64,000 bases of DNA, taken from NCBI GenBank assembly GCA_035578175.1, contig JAQMRL010000001.1, forward strand, positions 46,771,553 to 46,835,552, in the 5' to 3' direction. The DNA comes from Catonia carolina (taxonomy: Eukaryota; Arthropoda; Insecta; Hemiptera; Achilidae). The notes below the pieces were generated by a model. The model ran no database searches. It saw only the letters and a program-made list of their open reading frames with translations, and was not told where the DNA came from. The position numbers and the translations under genes were made by a program. Of the stretch, positions 46,790 through 61,000 are shown one piece after another (position 1 is the first letter of the stretch; each line of letters begins with the position of its first letter).

Positions 46790-46995
46790 TATTACAGCCA
46801 TTACTAACCTGTATTGCTTTTAATGCTGTTTTGATTTTCCCCATTTATTTATTTATATAAATACATCTCAGTAGATTCACAATTATCAGAGTAGACACAT
46901 TATACAAATACACGCTACTGTCTATTAAAACTCAATCGCCAGTGATTTAAAATTGTTTACAAAAATGACTGAAAATACATCTTATAAAACAATTT
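46790..46995. repeat. Degenerate single arm of family H1
   Basis: TCTCAGTAGATTCACAATTA then TCAGAGTAGACAC and TACATCTTATAAAAC follow the order of the 41280-41400 arm with many changes. Confidence 0.4.
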
Positions 46996-47518
46996 TTAAT
47001 ATAAAATAACAGTAAAATCCGTCTAATACATTTACAGTTAATATGATATTCTCCTTCATATGCACTTTTTAATGAAATCCTTAAACATCTGCTTATTACC
47101 TCAGTTTTTATTATCAGTACAAAACCCCTAGAATTGAAAGAAAAACTAATCATTGCAGTTCTCTTGACAAAAAAAATGCAACCTTTACTCTTTATCTTCC
47201 ACCCCTTGAACAGAAAAAAATGTAAACGATCATAAACTTTAACAGCTGTGTGAAAATGTTTACACTTCTTAGTGCGAGTTGTGCATTTGTTTAACAAACA
47301 TTAAAAATTGCAAAAGACAGCAGATTACTGACTTAACTGGTTAATATGATTTCCAGTGGTTGGAACTACTGATTTACAGCACCATCATGGAATTGTTAAA
47401 TACCATACGAGTGGAGAAGCAGAGTTATTTAATAAGCACGACATTAATCATGGAAAGAAATTATTTTACCTCTGCTACTAATGAGCTACCACAGGACATT
47501 TTAAAACCAGACGAGTTG

Positions 47519-48447
47519 TTTTTACTTTCTCTTGCCTACATAAATATATAGGAAGGAAAGTATTGTTTTCATGTCGATTTTTAGAAATCAAGTTTTCACC
47601 GGATCTATACGTTTTCAGACCCCCTGAACCCAAAAAAACATGTTTTCAGCGATTGGTCTGTGTGTGTGAACAGAATATCTCAAGAACGGAACATCGTACA
47701 AACTTCAAACTTGAAACTTAAGTTACATACCACTACCAGACCCGAAACGAACGTTTTAATCAAAATCGGTCAACCGGAAGTAGTAATTTATTAGTGTAAT
47801 TTTTCACTTTTTTGCAATTTTCTCCAAAACTGATCCTACGATTTTTTTTTAAATCGCCTTATTTACTAAATGTTTTATGCTCTACAAGATAGGGTAGGCG
47901 CCATGTTTGCTGAAATTCTTGGTGAGGCTGTTTTTACGTAAAAACGTAGTTTTTTTAAGATTACGGCTTTAATATGCAATTTAGCGCAAAAATTTATATA
48001 GTAAAAGTTTTAGAGAATTTAAAATTCTACAACTTTCATATCAAACATTTTATTGTATAACGCTTAGTTTAGCAGTAATAAGCAATTTTCTGCTATTTTT
48101 CTCACGAAAACGTGTGAAAAATCTATTTTTGTAAGATTTCGGCTTCAGAATGCACTTTACGACAAAAGTGTTTATAATTAATTTTATAGAAAATAAAACG
48201 ATCTACAACTTTTATTTAAAGATTTTTTTCTCTACAGAGCCTAGTTTAGTGTGAAAGAGTGATTTTCCGTATTTTTAACTGAGGTCGATTTTCAGTTTGC
48301 GTCTTTCACTAATGATTAAAATTAGGTTATGTTTATTGAGGTTAGTTTTTTTGTTTATTTCTAATGTTTTATTACTAATGTTTGGTATATTGTTAATTAT
48401 TTGCATTGGCAAGAGAAAGTTGTGTGAGCGTTTCACACCAGATTTTT
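47519..48447 (+). repeat. Family Q repeat, copy 4
   Basis: TTTTTACTTTCTCTTGCC at the left, GGCAAGAGAAAGTTGTGTGA at the right; closely similar to copy 2 (25384-26307) over its full length. Confidence 0.7.
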
Positions 48448-48639
48448 TTTCAATAGATATGAACACTGGTTTATAAACAGTGTATTTATACAATTAGTAT
48501 GGTAATTTTGCAAAGATCAATTCTCATTACAGGTAGTACCAAGCTAAGACATTTTTTTTATTTTATACGCTAAGTTACCATGGGGCTGTCCTTTAAAAAT
48601 CATATTATGCGGATTTTACTATAGTTTCAATTTGTATGG

Positions 48640-49205
48640 TGTGTAAACTTTAATGATGGTGGATCCACCAAAATACGTCAGTTATATTAACAATATCAGT
48701 AAAATAATTAGTAAATAAATAAATGGGAAGAAAATTAAAATAGTATTTAAAGGAGTATAGTTAGCAAAGGTTGAAAGTATTCTTTCATTTGTACTGATTA
48801 CAAGCTGCAGGATACATTTTAAAGATATACTCACGCATGTTGATATTGCATAAGAATGGAATTTATCTAGCAGAAGTAATTAAAATAACAGTTTTATATT
48901 AAATTTATTATTTAGTCGTTCAAAATTTTGTTGTTAGATAAAAAACAAGCCAGAATAGATATTCTATTCATAAAAATTGTAAATTTCACTAACCTTTTCA
49001 GGTGTCTTGATATATAAATTATCTATTTACACATTTTAGTGGATTCACTATAATCTGAGTATATAAAATATCATATGAAACTTTTAAACCTACAGAAGAC
49101 GTAATATCTTCAGTTATCTATATAAAATGGATGGATCCACCAAAAAATGTGTAAGTAGATCATAAGGATCAAGGAAGCTGAAAAGGTTACTGAATTTTAC
49201 TTATT
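48640..49205. repeat. Family H1 copies C, degenerate
   Basis: A solo motif ATGATGGTGGATCCACCAAA lies at 48654-48673. Inverted arms follow at about 48990-49130 and 49133-49205, with GATGGATCCACCAAAAAATG in place of the hammerhead GAAA. The GAAA is lost, so these are unlikely to cleave. Confidence 0.6.
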
Positions 49206-50296
49206 TCTGATAATGCACAATAAAGTTAACACAAACTTCAAAACTATTTAATTTTCTTGGACCAAAGAATAATTATATTATTTAAATCATAGCAATTAAC
49301 TTTGAAATCTTTCTTATTATTAATATCAATAGTTGAAAGGAAGTTTTCCAATTTTCCAGAAAAATTACATTTGAAATGTGACAAAAATCACTTGATAATG
49401 AAAACTTCGCATTAAATATCATTAAAACTACATGAAAATATACACAAATATTTAGCCAGTGCATAAAAGAAAATTATACTAAAATGCAAGTAAAGTGAAC
49501 AAGAAAATCGTATCAGTTTAAAAACATGTTGCTAACTAAAAATTAATGAAAGCAGGAAAATTTAATTAATTAATTAAAAAATTAATTTTTACGACAATTA
49601 GACATAAAAATGAACAATATTTTTAAAAAAAGTAGGGATGATTAAAGTCCCTGAGTGATTATTCCACAGTAACAATAGTTTTCATTAAGGAGAAGAATGA
49701 ATTGGACAAGGAGGATGAGAAAAACAAGAAAGATAAAATGGTAATAGATTATAATAATAACCGTAGAAGTAACATGTGAGCAAAGCACTTTTTAACTTAC
49801 CTACTAAAAGCCAATCGATATGGTGGCAGTAATTTATCGTTATATCATTAATTAAATTAATAAACCTCATTATTTTTAGAACAGTAATTACCAAAACAAA
49901 CAACGCTGAGCAAAACCGCTGAATAATTAAACGACAGAAAATCATTCCGCACTCGTCTGAATAATAAGAATTGCACAACAAATTATTAATTATCGTTGCA
50001 AAATATATATTCAATCATCGTTCCTGTGGTACTCGAACTGATCTCAATACTTTACTTTGCTGAAACATATAAAAAAAATCCATCACTATCATATTTATCA
50101 CCCTAAATGACAGCATATTACATTAACCTCACCTAACCTTTATTATCCTTAACCAATGTAAAGGACTGTAATAAAATTTATTTATTTATTTAATCATAAT
50201 ATCATTTGTATCCCACCATCAGAGTACATACATGTTTTTCATTTTAGTCAACTATAACCTATATATCACATTTTAGTTATAAATGGGCTATAACTG
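49206..50296. other. AT-rich intergenic DNA
   Basis: Only short frames without family signatures. Confidence 0.3.
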
Positions 50297-51097
50297 TAGC
50301 CCATTACGCACTCTCGACCAGTTGCCAGCGGCCAGAAATAGAAAAACAAAATACAGACCAAACTGGTGAGCAAAAGTTAAAGGTGCTACTATAGTACGCG
50401 GCCTACCACATTAAGTTTAGTGAAGTTTGTATTTGTTGGTGTGGTAGCACGGTTCCCTAGCACTTTTCACATACCTTTAAAATAAAGGGATAATTTAAAG
50501 AAAAAAGGATAAACCAAGGACAATAAAAAGGATAATAATACGATAATTTACTATAGGAAATGATACTATAATTAATAATATGAAAAGGATATTAAATATT
50601 ACATGTAAATACATTCATATAGTATACGTTTATGTGCATATTTCAGTTTTTTTTATGTAAAGTCTGTCCACACACGATACACACTATGAATATCATTAAG
50701 AAACACAACAAACAAATCAGGTACTTCTTTTCTAATAATTTTTCATGATATTGGTCGAGTTATGATATTAACTATAGTTCAGACATAACCTTAATGTAAA
50801 ATATGTGAATCTTTACGCGCGAAAAGTGCTAGTAAACAAAGTGCTACCACATCCACAAATACAAACTTTTCTCAACATAATGTGGTAAGCCGCATACTAT
50901 AGTAGCACCAAGTTAAAATGTCAGTATCATTCAAAAGAACATGGGACACCAGCTGGTCTCCTGTGCATTGCTCATGTATCTTTGGTTGCCAGCGACTTCT
51001 TGATTACTGCGACCAAGTCAAGCATATAATATTTTCAATCTCGTGGTTGCAGTCGACCTGGTCGCTGGCTACTGGTCGACAGTGCATAACGAGCCTA
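50297..51097. mobile_element. Terminal-inverted-repeat element hosting a second one
   Basis: The left end TAGCCCATTACGCACTCTCG and the right end (complement TAGGCTCGTTATGCACTGTC) pair over about 40 bp, both continuing into GACCAGT.GCCAGCG.CCAG. The superfamily is uncertain. About half its length is the inserted element at 50382-50909. Confidence 0.65.
50382..50909. mobile_element. 528-bp MITE with 8-bp target duplication
   Basis: Long inverted ends of about 90 bp start GGTGCTACTATAGTA, flanked by AAGTTAAA at 50374-50381 and again at 50910-50917. An 8-bp duplication suits hAT or Merlin-type elements. No protein. Confidence 0.85.
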
Positions 51098-52059
51098 TGA
51101 TAATCAAACATCAGTCCCGTTTTATTTCATGCTTAAATTTTCTATCTTCCCATTTTCTTTTCATTAATTCTGAAAATGGTTTCTTTCTTTTTTCGCTCCA
51201 CTATAGTACGTTATTTTTCTTAACTTTTCCTCTGGGAAACCCTGGTGTTCTTCGATTGTTTTTTTTAAATTTATTCTATCTCCTAATACATTTTTTCCAT
51301 GTTTAAGTGTCATCAGGTATTTTTCAATTTCTGATTAATAATATTACTTTTTTAGTGAAATCACAACTGATCTGAATAAACAACCAGTGATAATGGGAGA
51401 AAGAATGATTGTCATGACATGTGTGACATGCTTGGAAAACACCAACCACTGGCAGGTCATTAATTTTAATTCGTTTTTCTTGTTAATTGATTTTTAATGA
51501 CATATAATTCCTAAACTAGCAGATCCTAGCTTTACTTCTCCTTAATTATTTCTGAATGTTGTTAGGTAAACGATGGGAAGCAACTTTTTAGGAATCGATT
51601 GGTTTGGATGAGGCTATTGCTCATCTGTCATGCACATTTCAATAAAGTTGAATGTCACTAGAGGAATTTTCAGGTGTTGTATAAAGTCACATTATAAATG
51701 TAAGAGGGTGCATAGACTACCATTAAAAACCATCTTTGATTGAAACCTCTGAATTAAAAATATCACAGACGGTTTAGCATATCCACAAATTTCAATAACA
51801 TGCATCAAAAGCGGCCTAAGTACATTGTTAGTTTTAGTCTAACAGTAATTACCGAATGTTGAAACATTAACCTGTACAACTATAAACTAAACTTAAAATT
51901 ACTATCACTTATTAGTTCTCTATAGTAATCCATCCGATCAATGTAAATACAATCTGCTAGAATGTTAAAAATACAACATAAAGAACATCTAGTACGGGAG
52001 GTATCAATGACAATTTATGACAATCTCTCTTTGTAAATGTTGTTGACAATGCGGTAAAA
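51098..52059. other. Intergenic DNA downstream of ZUP1
   Basis: No gene recognised; ZUP1 3' UTR probably begins at 52059 and runs toward lower coordinates. Confidence 0.3.
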
Positions 52060-55000
52060 CTATAATACCTGATACTCAGCTTCTGTATCCATAATGCCAC
52101 AAACAGCAACAACTTGGTAATGTCTAGCTTTCATAGCAACCAGTGATTTTCTTATAAGTCTCATTGCTCCAACGGCAGTTGATGTACTTCGTAACTCAGA
52201 CATCTGTTGAGGAGAATGACTAGGATCTAAGACGAGAAGAAAAATTGTACCATCCTTTAATTGCTCACACCCAATGATTGTACGACTATGACCTTTTCAA
52301 AACAAAAAATTAATCCATTTGTTAAAAAAACAAAAATCATTACAACAATATTTACTTTTTTTCAATTGGATTTAAATACAATCAGTTTTTAATTTGGTAT
52401 AGTCTCTCCAAAAAAATATCAATATGTAGCAATATGTATGTTTATCCACAGGAAATACTACTACATAAACTTCAGTCTAGTGCAATAAAAATAAACTTAT
52501 TAACTATGAGAAAACTACACTACATCAATTTTACAACAAGTACTTAGTAAATAAACGAATAATTTTATTGTTAATAATTTGTGTTTTCAAAAGTTTTATT
52601 TTTCAATCTGTAATTAAGTAGCCTACATGGCTGTACAAAAACGAGCATTGTCTGACAGAGATAAAACTATTTTTCTGTAAAAAAAACCTACACAAAATCA
52701 TCACAAAGCTACTTTCCAAGACAGCAGACAGATAACAAAGATAAAGTACAAGATTGAACAACTCTGTCAACCTCAAAATTAATCAAGTGGAGACCACTGT
52801 ATTGATTATTATTATTATTTCAAATGTGCAAAATACTATTTCGTTAAATTTATACAGAAATGCTGAATATTTAAAAAAAATAGTAAGTATGTATTCATAA
52901 GGATAAAAAAATTCCCTTCATTTTAAGAATGAAGGCAAACTTTTAAATGCTCTGAGTATGAAATCGAAGAGAAATGTTAGATAAACTGACATCACTGCAT
53001 AATTATTCATTTTTCCCAAACATAAAATTTCAGTATTAAAAGTTGGTGAAATTCACTTCAACTGTGTAAAAAAACTAAAGTTTATACTAATATAATAAAG
53101 AAGAAACGTCTGTTTGTTTGTTTATATGAGGTAATCTCAGAAACTACTGAACTGATTTTAAAAAATCTTTCATTGTTGCATAGCTTAGAGCTTCCTGATC
53201 AATATAGGCTATCTTGCAACTTTAAGTAACTTTAATTAAGTGAGTTAAGCTACTTAAACTGTGACTATGTCACATGTTTTAGTTTATTAGGTGCATAGCA
53301 CTTTTATTTTTTCTAAGCCCTCTGGATGGTGTATTTTTTGGGCTAGAAGCACGATTCAACTTTTATATTTCATAGAAAAACATGAAGAATAACATGCAAT
53401 TCCAAAAACATTAAAAATTCAGAAACATTCAAAATTTTTATTTTGTACTGTATTTCATATATTTGTTTTCATTTGACAGGTAGTGAATGAGTCATATATT
53501 TCCAATTACTCTGTATACCGCACCCACGTATTAATCTATTATATCAGTTATATATCAACTGTCTCTTTCTTTTCCATCAGTATTCTTCTAGGCATTCTAT
53601 TCTGTTAAATCGCAGGGACAAACATTTAAAACTGCGGGCATCGATTTGAGACAAAAGTGCTTCCTTCACTCATGGACAACTTTATGTCGGAGTTTCTAGA
53701 GCTGGAAGTGCAGAAAAACAATTTATTTTGCTGCCACAGGGCAACAAAACCACAAATATTATATATAGAGAGGTTTTAAAATAATTTAATAAGGCCTACA
53801 TTAGCTGCTGTGAAGCGAAGCGAGCGGGGGTTGCTAGTTGTAATATAAATCAACTCTGTAGCTTATCCTTTAAATCAACATAGAAAACTAAAATAATATA
53901 ATTACTTAAAAATTTAAAAAAACAATATAAAATTCTCCAGTATTTCTCCAGCCACTGCAGATAGTATAAATCAGAAATCAATTAACAAATTAATTGTTTC
54001 TTGATAGATCTCTGTTCTACATAATATTCGCTTTGAAAGAAACCAAAAACAGGTAAAATAGACCAGTTCAGTTACAGACAATGCAACATGAAACAGCCAT
54101 AGGGGTTGGTGTAGTGGTCAATGTAACTGGCTTTTAATCCAGGGGTTCCAGGTTTGATTACTGGCAGATCCAGAATTTTTTCATATTTACACAACCTCAT
54201 ATGCAAAATCCACAGTGTATGTAGGCATAATCACCTAATACAATAACAAATTAATTTTTTAAAAAATTATTCAATATTTAGTTAACCTTGATGTTGAAGA
54301 TAAAGGGGTGGCTTGAAGTCGTCATTTGCTTGAAAATATTCTAGTACCCAATTAAATAGTTCAGGGTGACTTCCGTTTGGACTAGTGGGGCGATGGAAAT
54401 CTACCAGCTGACATCTGGAATCAGATTTAACATTTTGTGACAAATATACTCTAAGTAATAACATAAAAATAAAGAAGTGAATTTAAAAAGAAGTATTCAT
54501 AATCATCTCCTCAAACGATTTAAACTTTATCGTTCAAGTTTTCAAGGATGTTTTCTGTAGACATGTTTGGATCATGTTGGCTGTACACGTACAAATAAAC
54601 ACAACTATCTACTAAAACAACAACTTAAGCTTTAAGGAAACAAATGCTAGGTTAACTAAGTACGCAGACCAATTAACAGATTTGGTATTTAGTGAAAATT
54701 TCAAAATTGATGAGAATGCTAATAAGAAATCAGTTATAACAGAAAAAAACCACAATAAGAAATTTAGTTTTTTAATACACAAATTTCAATTTTTGTTTAT
54801 TATATTTGACTGAGAATGCAATGAATAAGGTTCAAAAAAAATTATGTCAATAAATAAATAAGTCACTATTGTGAACCACCCAAAAAAGAGTGTGGGTACT
54901 CATGTTTGTACAGTCTATAATCTTCTTCAATCAAGAGAATTCCCTTCGTCAGGTCATAGGTTCTTTAACTTTTTCGCTCAGATTGAGAATCAACAATTTT

Positions 55001-58000
55001 CTAGTGCCCCCAAAATGTTTAAACTTAACATCAGTTACAAATAATAATTGCTTAAAAGTCCATAAAGCAGTTTTATTTTTCTATTTTGTACTACTGCTAC
55101 ATTATAGTAGGTTTTTACTTTTACTTCGAAATACAAGGAAAACATAATTTTCCAATTTTTCTTAATCAACAATCACAGCTTCCTAGATTGCCTGAACTTT
55201 CCCAATTTTCTGTGGGCCTTCTACCATTCCTCTGAAGGTATCCATCGCTCACAAAGGGGCATTATCACCCAATCTAGGTCTACATTTATCTAACCCTTAA
55301 CATTGCCCTTGAGAATAACTCTGCGAAGCTCACATTCATCATTTCTGAATAAAAGCCAAAGTTAAGGTCGATTCACACAGACCAGTCATGTCACCATTCC
55401 AAAATGAAACCGGCACGGCCACTTGCAGTCGAAAATGATGACAGTATTCACACATGTCCATCAGTTTTCCTTCCGTCAAACTCCACTCAATCATTTCTTA
55501 TCTGTGTCATACCTAACAATTTTTGTGATGGAGTTTTCAATGGAGGATTTGGCTATTACAGCTGTAACTTTGGATGAAGAAGAAGAACAGCAGAAGAAAA
55601 AAGAAAATGGGTTTATGAAGTATGGACAAAAAGAGAAATAAAAGGAGATTTATTATATTATTTAAAGAATTATCCGATGATGAACAATTTTGTTTCAGTA
55701 ATTCAGAATGACCGAAAACTGTTTTAATATAATGCACAGTAAACTACAAATTCATTTGAAAAAATGAATACGTCATTTTTAAAAGATGTATGTATGTATG
55801 TTTCCATACACTTAGCATTTGATAAATCATACAAAACAGGGTACTTTCGAAAGCACTCAATCAGCTTTTCATCATCACCCATTCTTATTATTAATTTAAT
55901 GATACAAAAGAATACAAAATATAGAGACCAACACATCCGTCAAAAACAAAAATATTGCCGAGAAGAAATATTGTTTTGACAGTTTAGTGACAACGACAAG
56001 ACTGACGCGCCAGATTCGGGATGGTGCCAGCTCAGTGTAGACAGTGTCATTAATTTTTCAAGGCACAATATTTTTCTGTGACTGATACTTCTCGGAATGA
56101 TGGAACCGAGACATGACGTGACGGATGTGTGTGAATCAAACCTAAGCAGTCTTCTTTTTTTTTATCATGCTCATTAACTCATAGTCCACACCCATATATT
56201 TCAAAACACCAATGTTGGTAACATGACTGGTCAACAGAATACTGAGCATTCTTCTAAATACCCACATAAAGAAAGCTTTTAAACAATTCATGGACTGCAT
56301 ACTCAAGGTCCATGTTTCCACACCATATAGCAGAATAGTAAATATTTATGTTAACAATACTAAATTTTACAGGAAGCGAAATTGTATTAATAACAAGCAG
56401 ATTCTTCAAGTTCAGGAATGTCAGCCTTGCCACTGCAATAAAAGTTCTTATTGCCACTGTTGGCTCCAGATCTGCTGTAATCCAACTTCCTAAATAATTA
56501 AAATTTTGAACCTGCTCAATAAATCGATCTTCAGTGATTAATTCACATTGAGAGTGAGGAATCTTACCAACCACAATCCACTTAGTTTTCAGTGGGCTGA
56601 TTTTAAAACCAAGAGTACTGATAAGATTGTTCTATAAAACTATAAATAGTGATATATTGTCACGTTATTTTATAATCCTTACCTTATTCTAAGTGATGAC
56701 AGTACAGTAACTACTTCAGTAGCTCCTATCCATTTGCGTGTATTAAATAGTTTACCGCCTAACTGATCACAACCTTGAAGGTCGAAACCTTGTCTCCATG
56801 CCCATTCTATGTGCTGTTGCAATCTAGATATAGATGGCATCGCACTTCGACTGGGAAGTTCACCTTTCACTGTGAGGCTACCTCCTACTACCCACTGTTT
56901 ATACAGTTGTTCATTATACCCAGTATGGTGGAGCAATGACGACAGCATCATTTGCATATTCCTGAAATTATAAAAAATACTAGTGCTAGAACATAATACA
57001 GTGAAACCTTGGTATTCAAATAAATTATTTGTCCCTGTCATTTTGTATACTCATGTTAAATCTAACTTTGTAAATTAAAATAAAAATTTTCATTAATTTG
57101 AAGTTTTTATTCGTTATTCAAAGTTTAGCAAATGGAATGAAGGCAGAGAAATGTTGGTAAATCTACTTGATGAAAATTAACCCGAACAATGAAATGAACT
57201 GCTACTGTACCATTTTCCATGTTTGTTGCCTTAGATGATGATGTAATTGTTACCAGTGAGAGAAACGACCAATGAAAAAGATAGTGAACTAGAACCCGTG
57301 CACGACAGCCAGGAAGCAATGGAAGCTGTGTGGTTTACAGGTGCATTTCGAGATACAAGAGAATGTAGGAGATGAAGTTTTCCATGCTATCAGAAGGTTA
57401 GAAAACAGAATAAGGAAAATATGACATCACCATGAGATGCAGCCGAAATTACATCAATCTTTTCTTCTCGACAATAATACATGGTAAAGTGCACATTTTT
57501 ACAATGCGCTTTAAGTAGGCCCACACTGCATCTTTTGTTAAAAATTTATTTAAGTAGCTTTAAGTATGTATATAATTGAAAAATGTTACAATACCTGTAA
57601 CCACAACCCCATCCTTTGTCACCGTATGTTGAGGCATAATGGTCAACTGTAGAACACATGAACACATTGCCTACATTCGCACAGCTATTACTAATTGTCA
57701 TCACAAGTGGAACTATGTCTGAAATAAAAACAAAACCCTATAGTTAATAAGTTACAATATTATACAAAACAATCCTACTTTAATTAAACACAATATTACA
57801 TCTTTACGACAAATTTATTATTAACTAGTTTATTTTATATGTTAGTTGTCTCAATTATTTACTAACAAACTCATCTGCTCTTTTAATTTTTAAAAGCTTC
57901 TCAAAAAATACTATAGAACAAAATGTTGCAATCCTGATCAACTGAGAACAAACAGGTTTTTAATCACAAATTATCTTATTTTTAAACAACAACCAGGTAA

Positions 58001-61000
58001 TGATGACTTTTTTTGCTCAATTTATGAAAGTTAGATACAGATTTATTTACATCAGCGTGTCAACTGGTCATGGCACATTCGTCCTACTTTTAAAACTTAA
58101 CTCAATTTGATTAACAAGGGAAGCATCTAACTTCAAAATTAAAAATTAATTTTTTAGATCCACAAACATTTGTCAGCATCAAATCTGGTCTAATTCACTA
58201 CACATTATGATTTTATATCTATACTATATTTAATTTGTGTACTATATTTTATATCTGTGTAATTATAATTTACAAAATACATAAAAAGTCCTGTGAAATT
58301 GAAAACAACTAATTGAGTCATCTTCATAATATGTAGAATACTACACTAAAGAAAACCGGGTTGACAGAAGACTATCTACTCACAAAAAAATGAACTTATC
58401 ATGATATACGAGGTGTGGCCTATTAAACAACGAGACTGACGCAAAAATTTTTATTTTATACATAATCACTTATTGTCACCTTCAATATACACTCCTTCTC
58501 TATCCCTACAACGCTCCATGCGAATTTTACGTTATTGGAAACAGTGCTGGAAGTCATCTTCTGTCAGCTCCTTCAGGACACATGCCGCTTTCACTTTTAT
58601 AGCTTCCACAGACTCAAATCTTGTCTCTTTTAATGCAGATTTCACCATAGGGAACAGGTAGAAGTGACATGGTGCAAGATCTGGTGAGTAAGGTGGATGT
58701 TCTAACAATGAGATGCTGTACTTGACTAGGAACCTCTTGACAGATAACGTGGAATGAGCTGGCGCATTGTCTTGGTGGAGAACCCATAATTTGTCCTTCC
58801 ACATTTCGGGGCGTTTTTTCCTTACTCTTTGATGTAGTTTAGAAAGTACCTCAAGGTAGTAATATTGATTAATTGTTTGACCTTCAGGAACCCAGTGAAG
58901 GTACACAATCCCATGGATATAAAAAAAAAACAATCATCATTGCTTTAAATTTTGACTTGCTCATTCGAGCTTTTTTGGCTCTCGATGAAGTTCGGCTCTT
59001 CCAGTGCATGGATTGGCGCTTCATTTCCGGATCATAAGTAAAAAACCACGTTTCATCACATGTTATTATCTTCCAACTGTTCCCTAAGGTGAAATCGGCA
59101 TTAAAAGGGACAAGATTTGAGTCTGTGGAAGCTGTAAAAGAGAAGGCGGCACGTGTCCTGAAGGAGCTGACAGAAGATGACTTCCAGCACCGTTTCCAAC
59201 AATGGAAAATTTGCATGGAGCGTAGTAGGGACAGAGAAGGAGTGTATATTGAAGTTGACAATAAGTGATTATGTATGAAATACATACATTTCAATACATA
59301 CATACATACAGCCGTTTTACAATGTCAGTCTCGTTATTTAATAGCCACACCTCATATAAAACACAAGATCTAATTAAACAATTGACTATCTTTACACGCT
59401 ATCTTCCACAGTAATAACTGACAAAATCTATTATTTGCCTATTATTTAATCTATTATTTAATTATTTAATCTATTATTTCTATTATTTCGATCCTAACCC
59501 TTTAACACATTAGTCATGCAGGTGAATGTGACGTCATTTACATGGATTATTTTCACAGATTAGATTACCGATACATCGTTACTAAGATCACTATGGAGTA
59601 TGATGTATGATCAGAGCACTGATTTAAACAATATGTTACATTTTGTTTAGCAATTCTTCAATTTCTTGCTTGAAAGAGCTGATGTAGTATAAACCAACCA
59701 ACAACTGTACATTAAATCGTAAGTAAGCAAATAGATATATCAAATGCTAGATTTGTCGTGATATTGTGGTGCAAGAGGTTATGTTACATGTAATTACATT
59801 ATACAAGAAAAGCATTCAAAAAGACAACTCGCTGCTTTCATAATCTCATCTGCAAAAACATAAAATGAAAACATCAACTGGATGGCAGAATGGAAGCAGA
59901 TGGAATATTCAAACGTACGGATTAGTATAAATTGGATTTTATAGAGTCATGGCGGCAGCTGAAGGCGGTATACAAAGCGAAATATTATGGCAAACCACAC
60001 TGCTCAAATTATAAACACTGTTACTCATATTATTAACCATTGAATTAATATACTTAACAGTTAAATAATATAATTCATCTCACCTTTTGAACAAGAACTA
60101 CCGTCATCAACTCCATTGCTTTCTGCCATTCTGAGTTCACTTTGCCTCTCATAGTAATCAGCAACTGATAATTCACCTGAATAAACTGCTCTTTGCATAT
60201 TTGTTAAACTCTGTTCTCGAAAATTACCTTCATTATCCATTCCATACTGGGCCTATAAAAATTTTAAAAAATTATACTGAAATATTTAACAGTAATCACT
60301 TTTATTATTTGATTATTAATCAGTACACCATAGAGTGAACATGTAGTGTCAGCGTAGTTTAAAATGTATGTTTTAAGTGTAGTGTCAGCAAACAGTTAGT
60401 AGTTGAACATAGTGTTAGTGAACTTATTATTTTCATCAAAAGCTGGTGTCAGCATTTTAATTCATTAGTAGGTACAATAAACATTATATGTGAGTACAAA
60501 TTTTTTTTTTACAATTAAATTATTATTTAAACAACAGTATTATCTGTTGAAGTTTTCTTTTATTTTTTCTTCTGCCATTTTGAGCAATTTAATAAGATAA
60601 TGAAGGGTACGGGTGAGGTATATTGAATGAGTGACGCATGCTGGGAGAACAATTATTGTTGTATTACAATTGCTCTGATACAAAACATTTGTTTTCAAAC
60701 TTACCGTATTTAACTTATTTGTTTGTATTTATTACATTTATTTATTTACATACTTTGATATAAATTGATAAGATAAATATTATGAATCCGACCAAGTTAA
60801 TAACCCGGTAGGTATTTGTTAAATTAATGCGCCGGATGATAAGAATATTTTTTTAGTCTAGTTAGTGCACGCTACCACTACAAATGCATCAGCTGTGAAA
60901 CACTGCTAACTCATTCATTCTCCCACTACTATAACAACGCACTGCATTCCTTCCAACTACACAGAGCTGGGACTCAAGCAATAATTAATTTATTTGAAAT

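Noticed and set aside
54890..55147. 85-codon frame in a ZUP1 intron
   Set aside because: No homology signature and wrong strand for ZUP1; looks like AT-rich chance coding.
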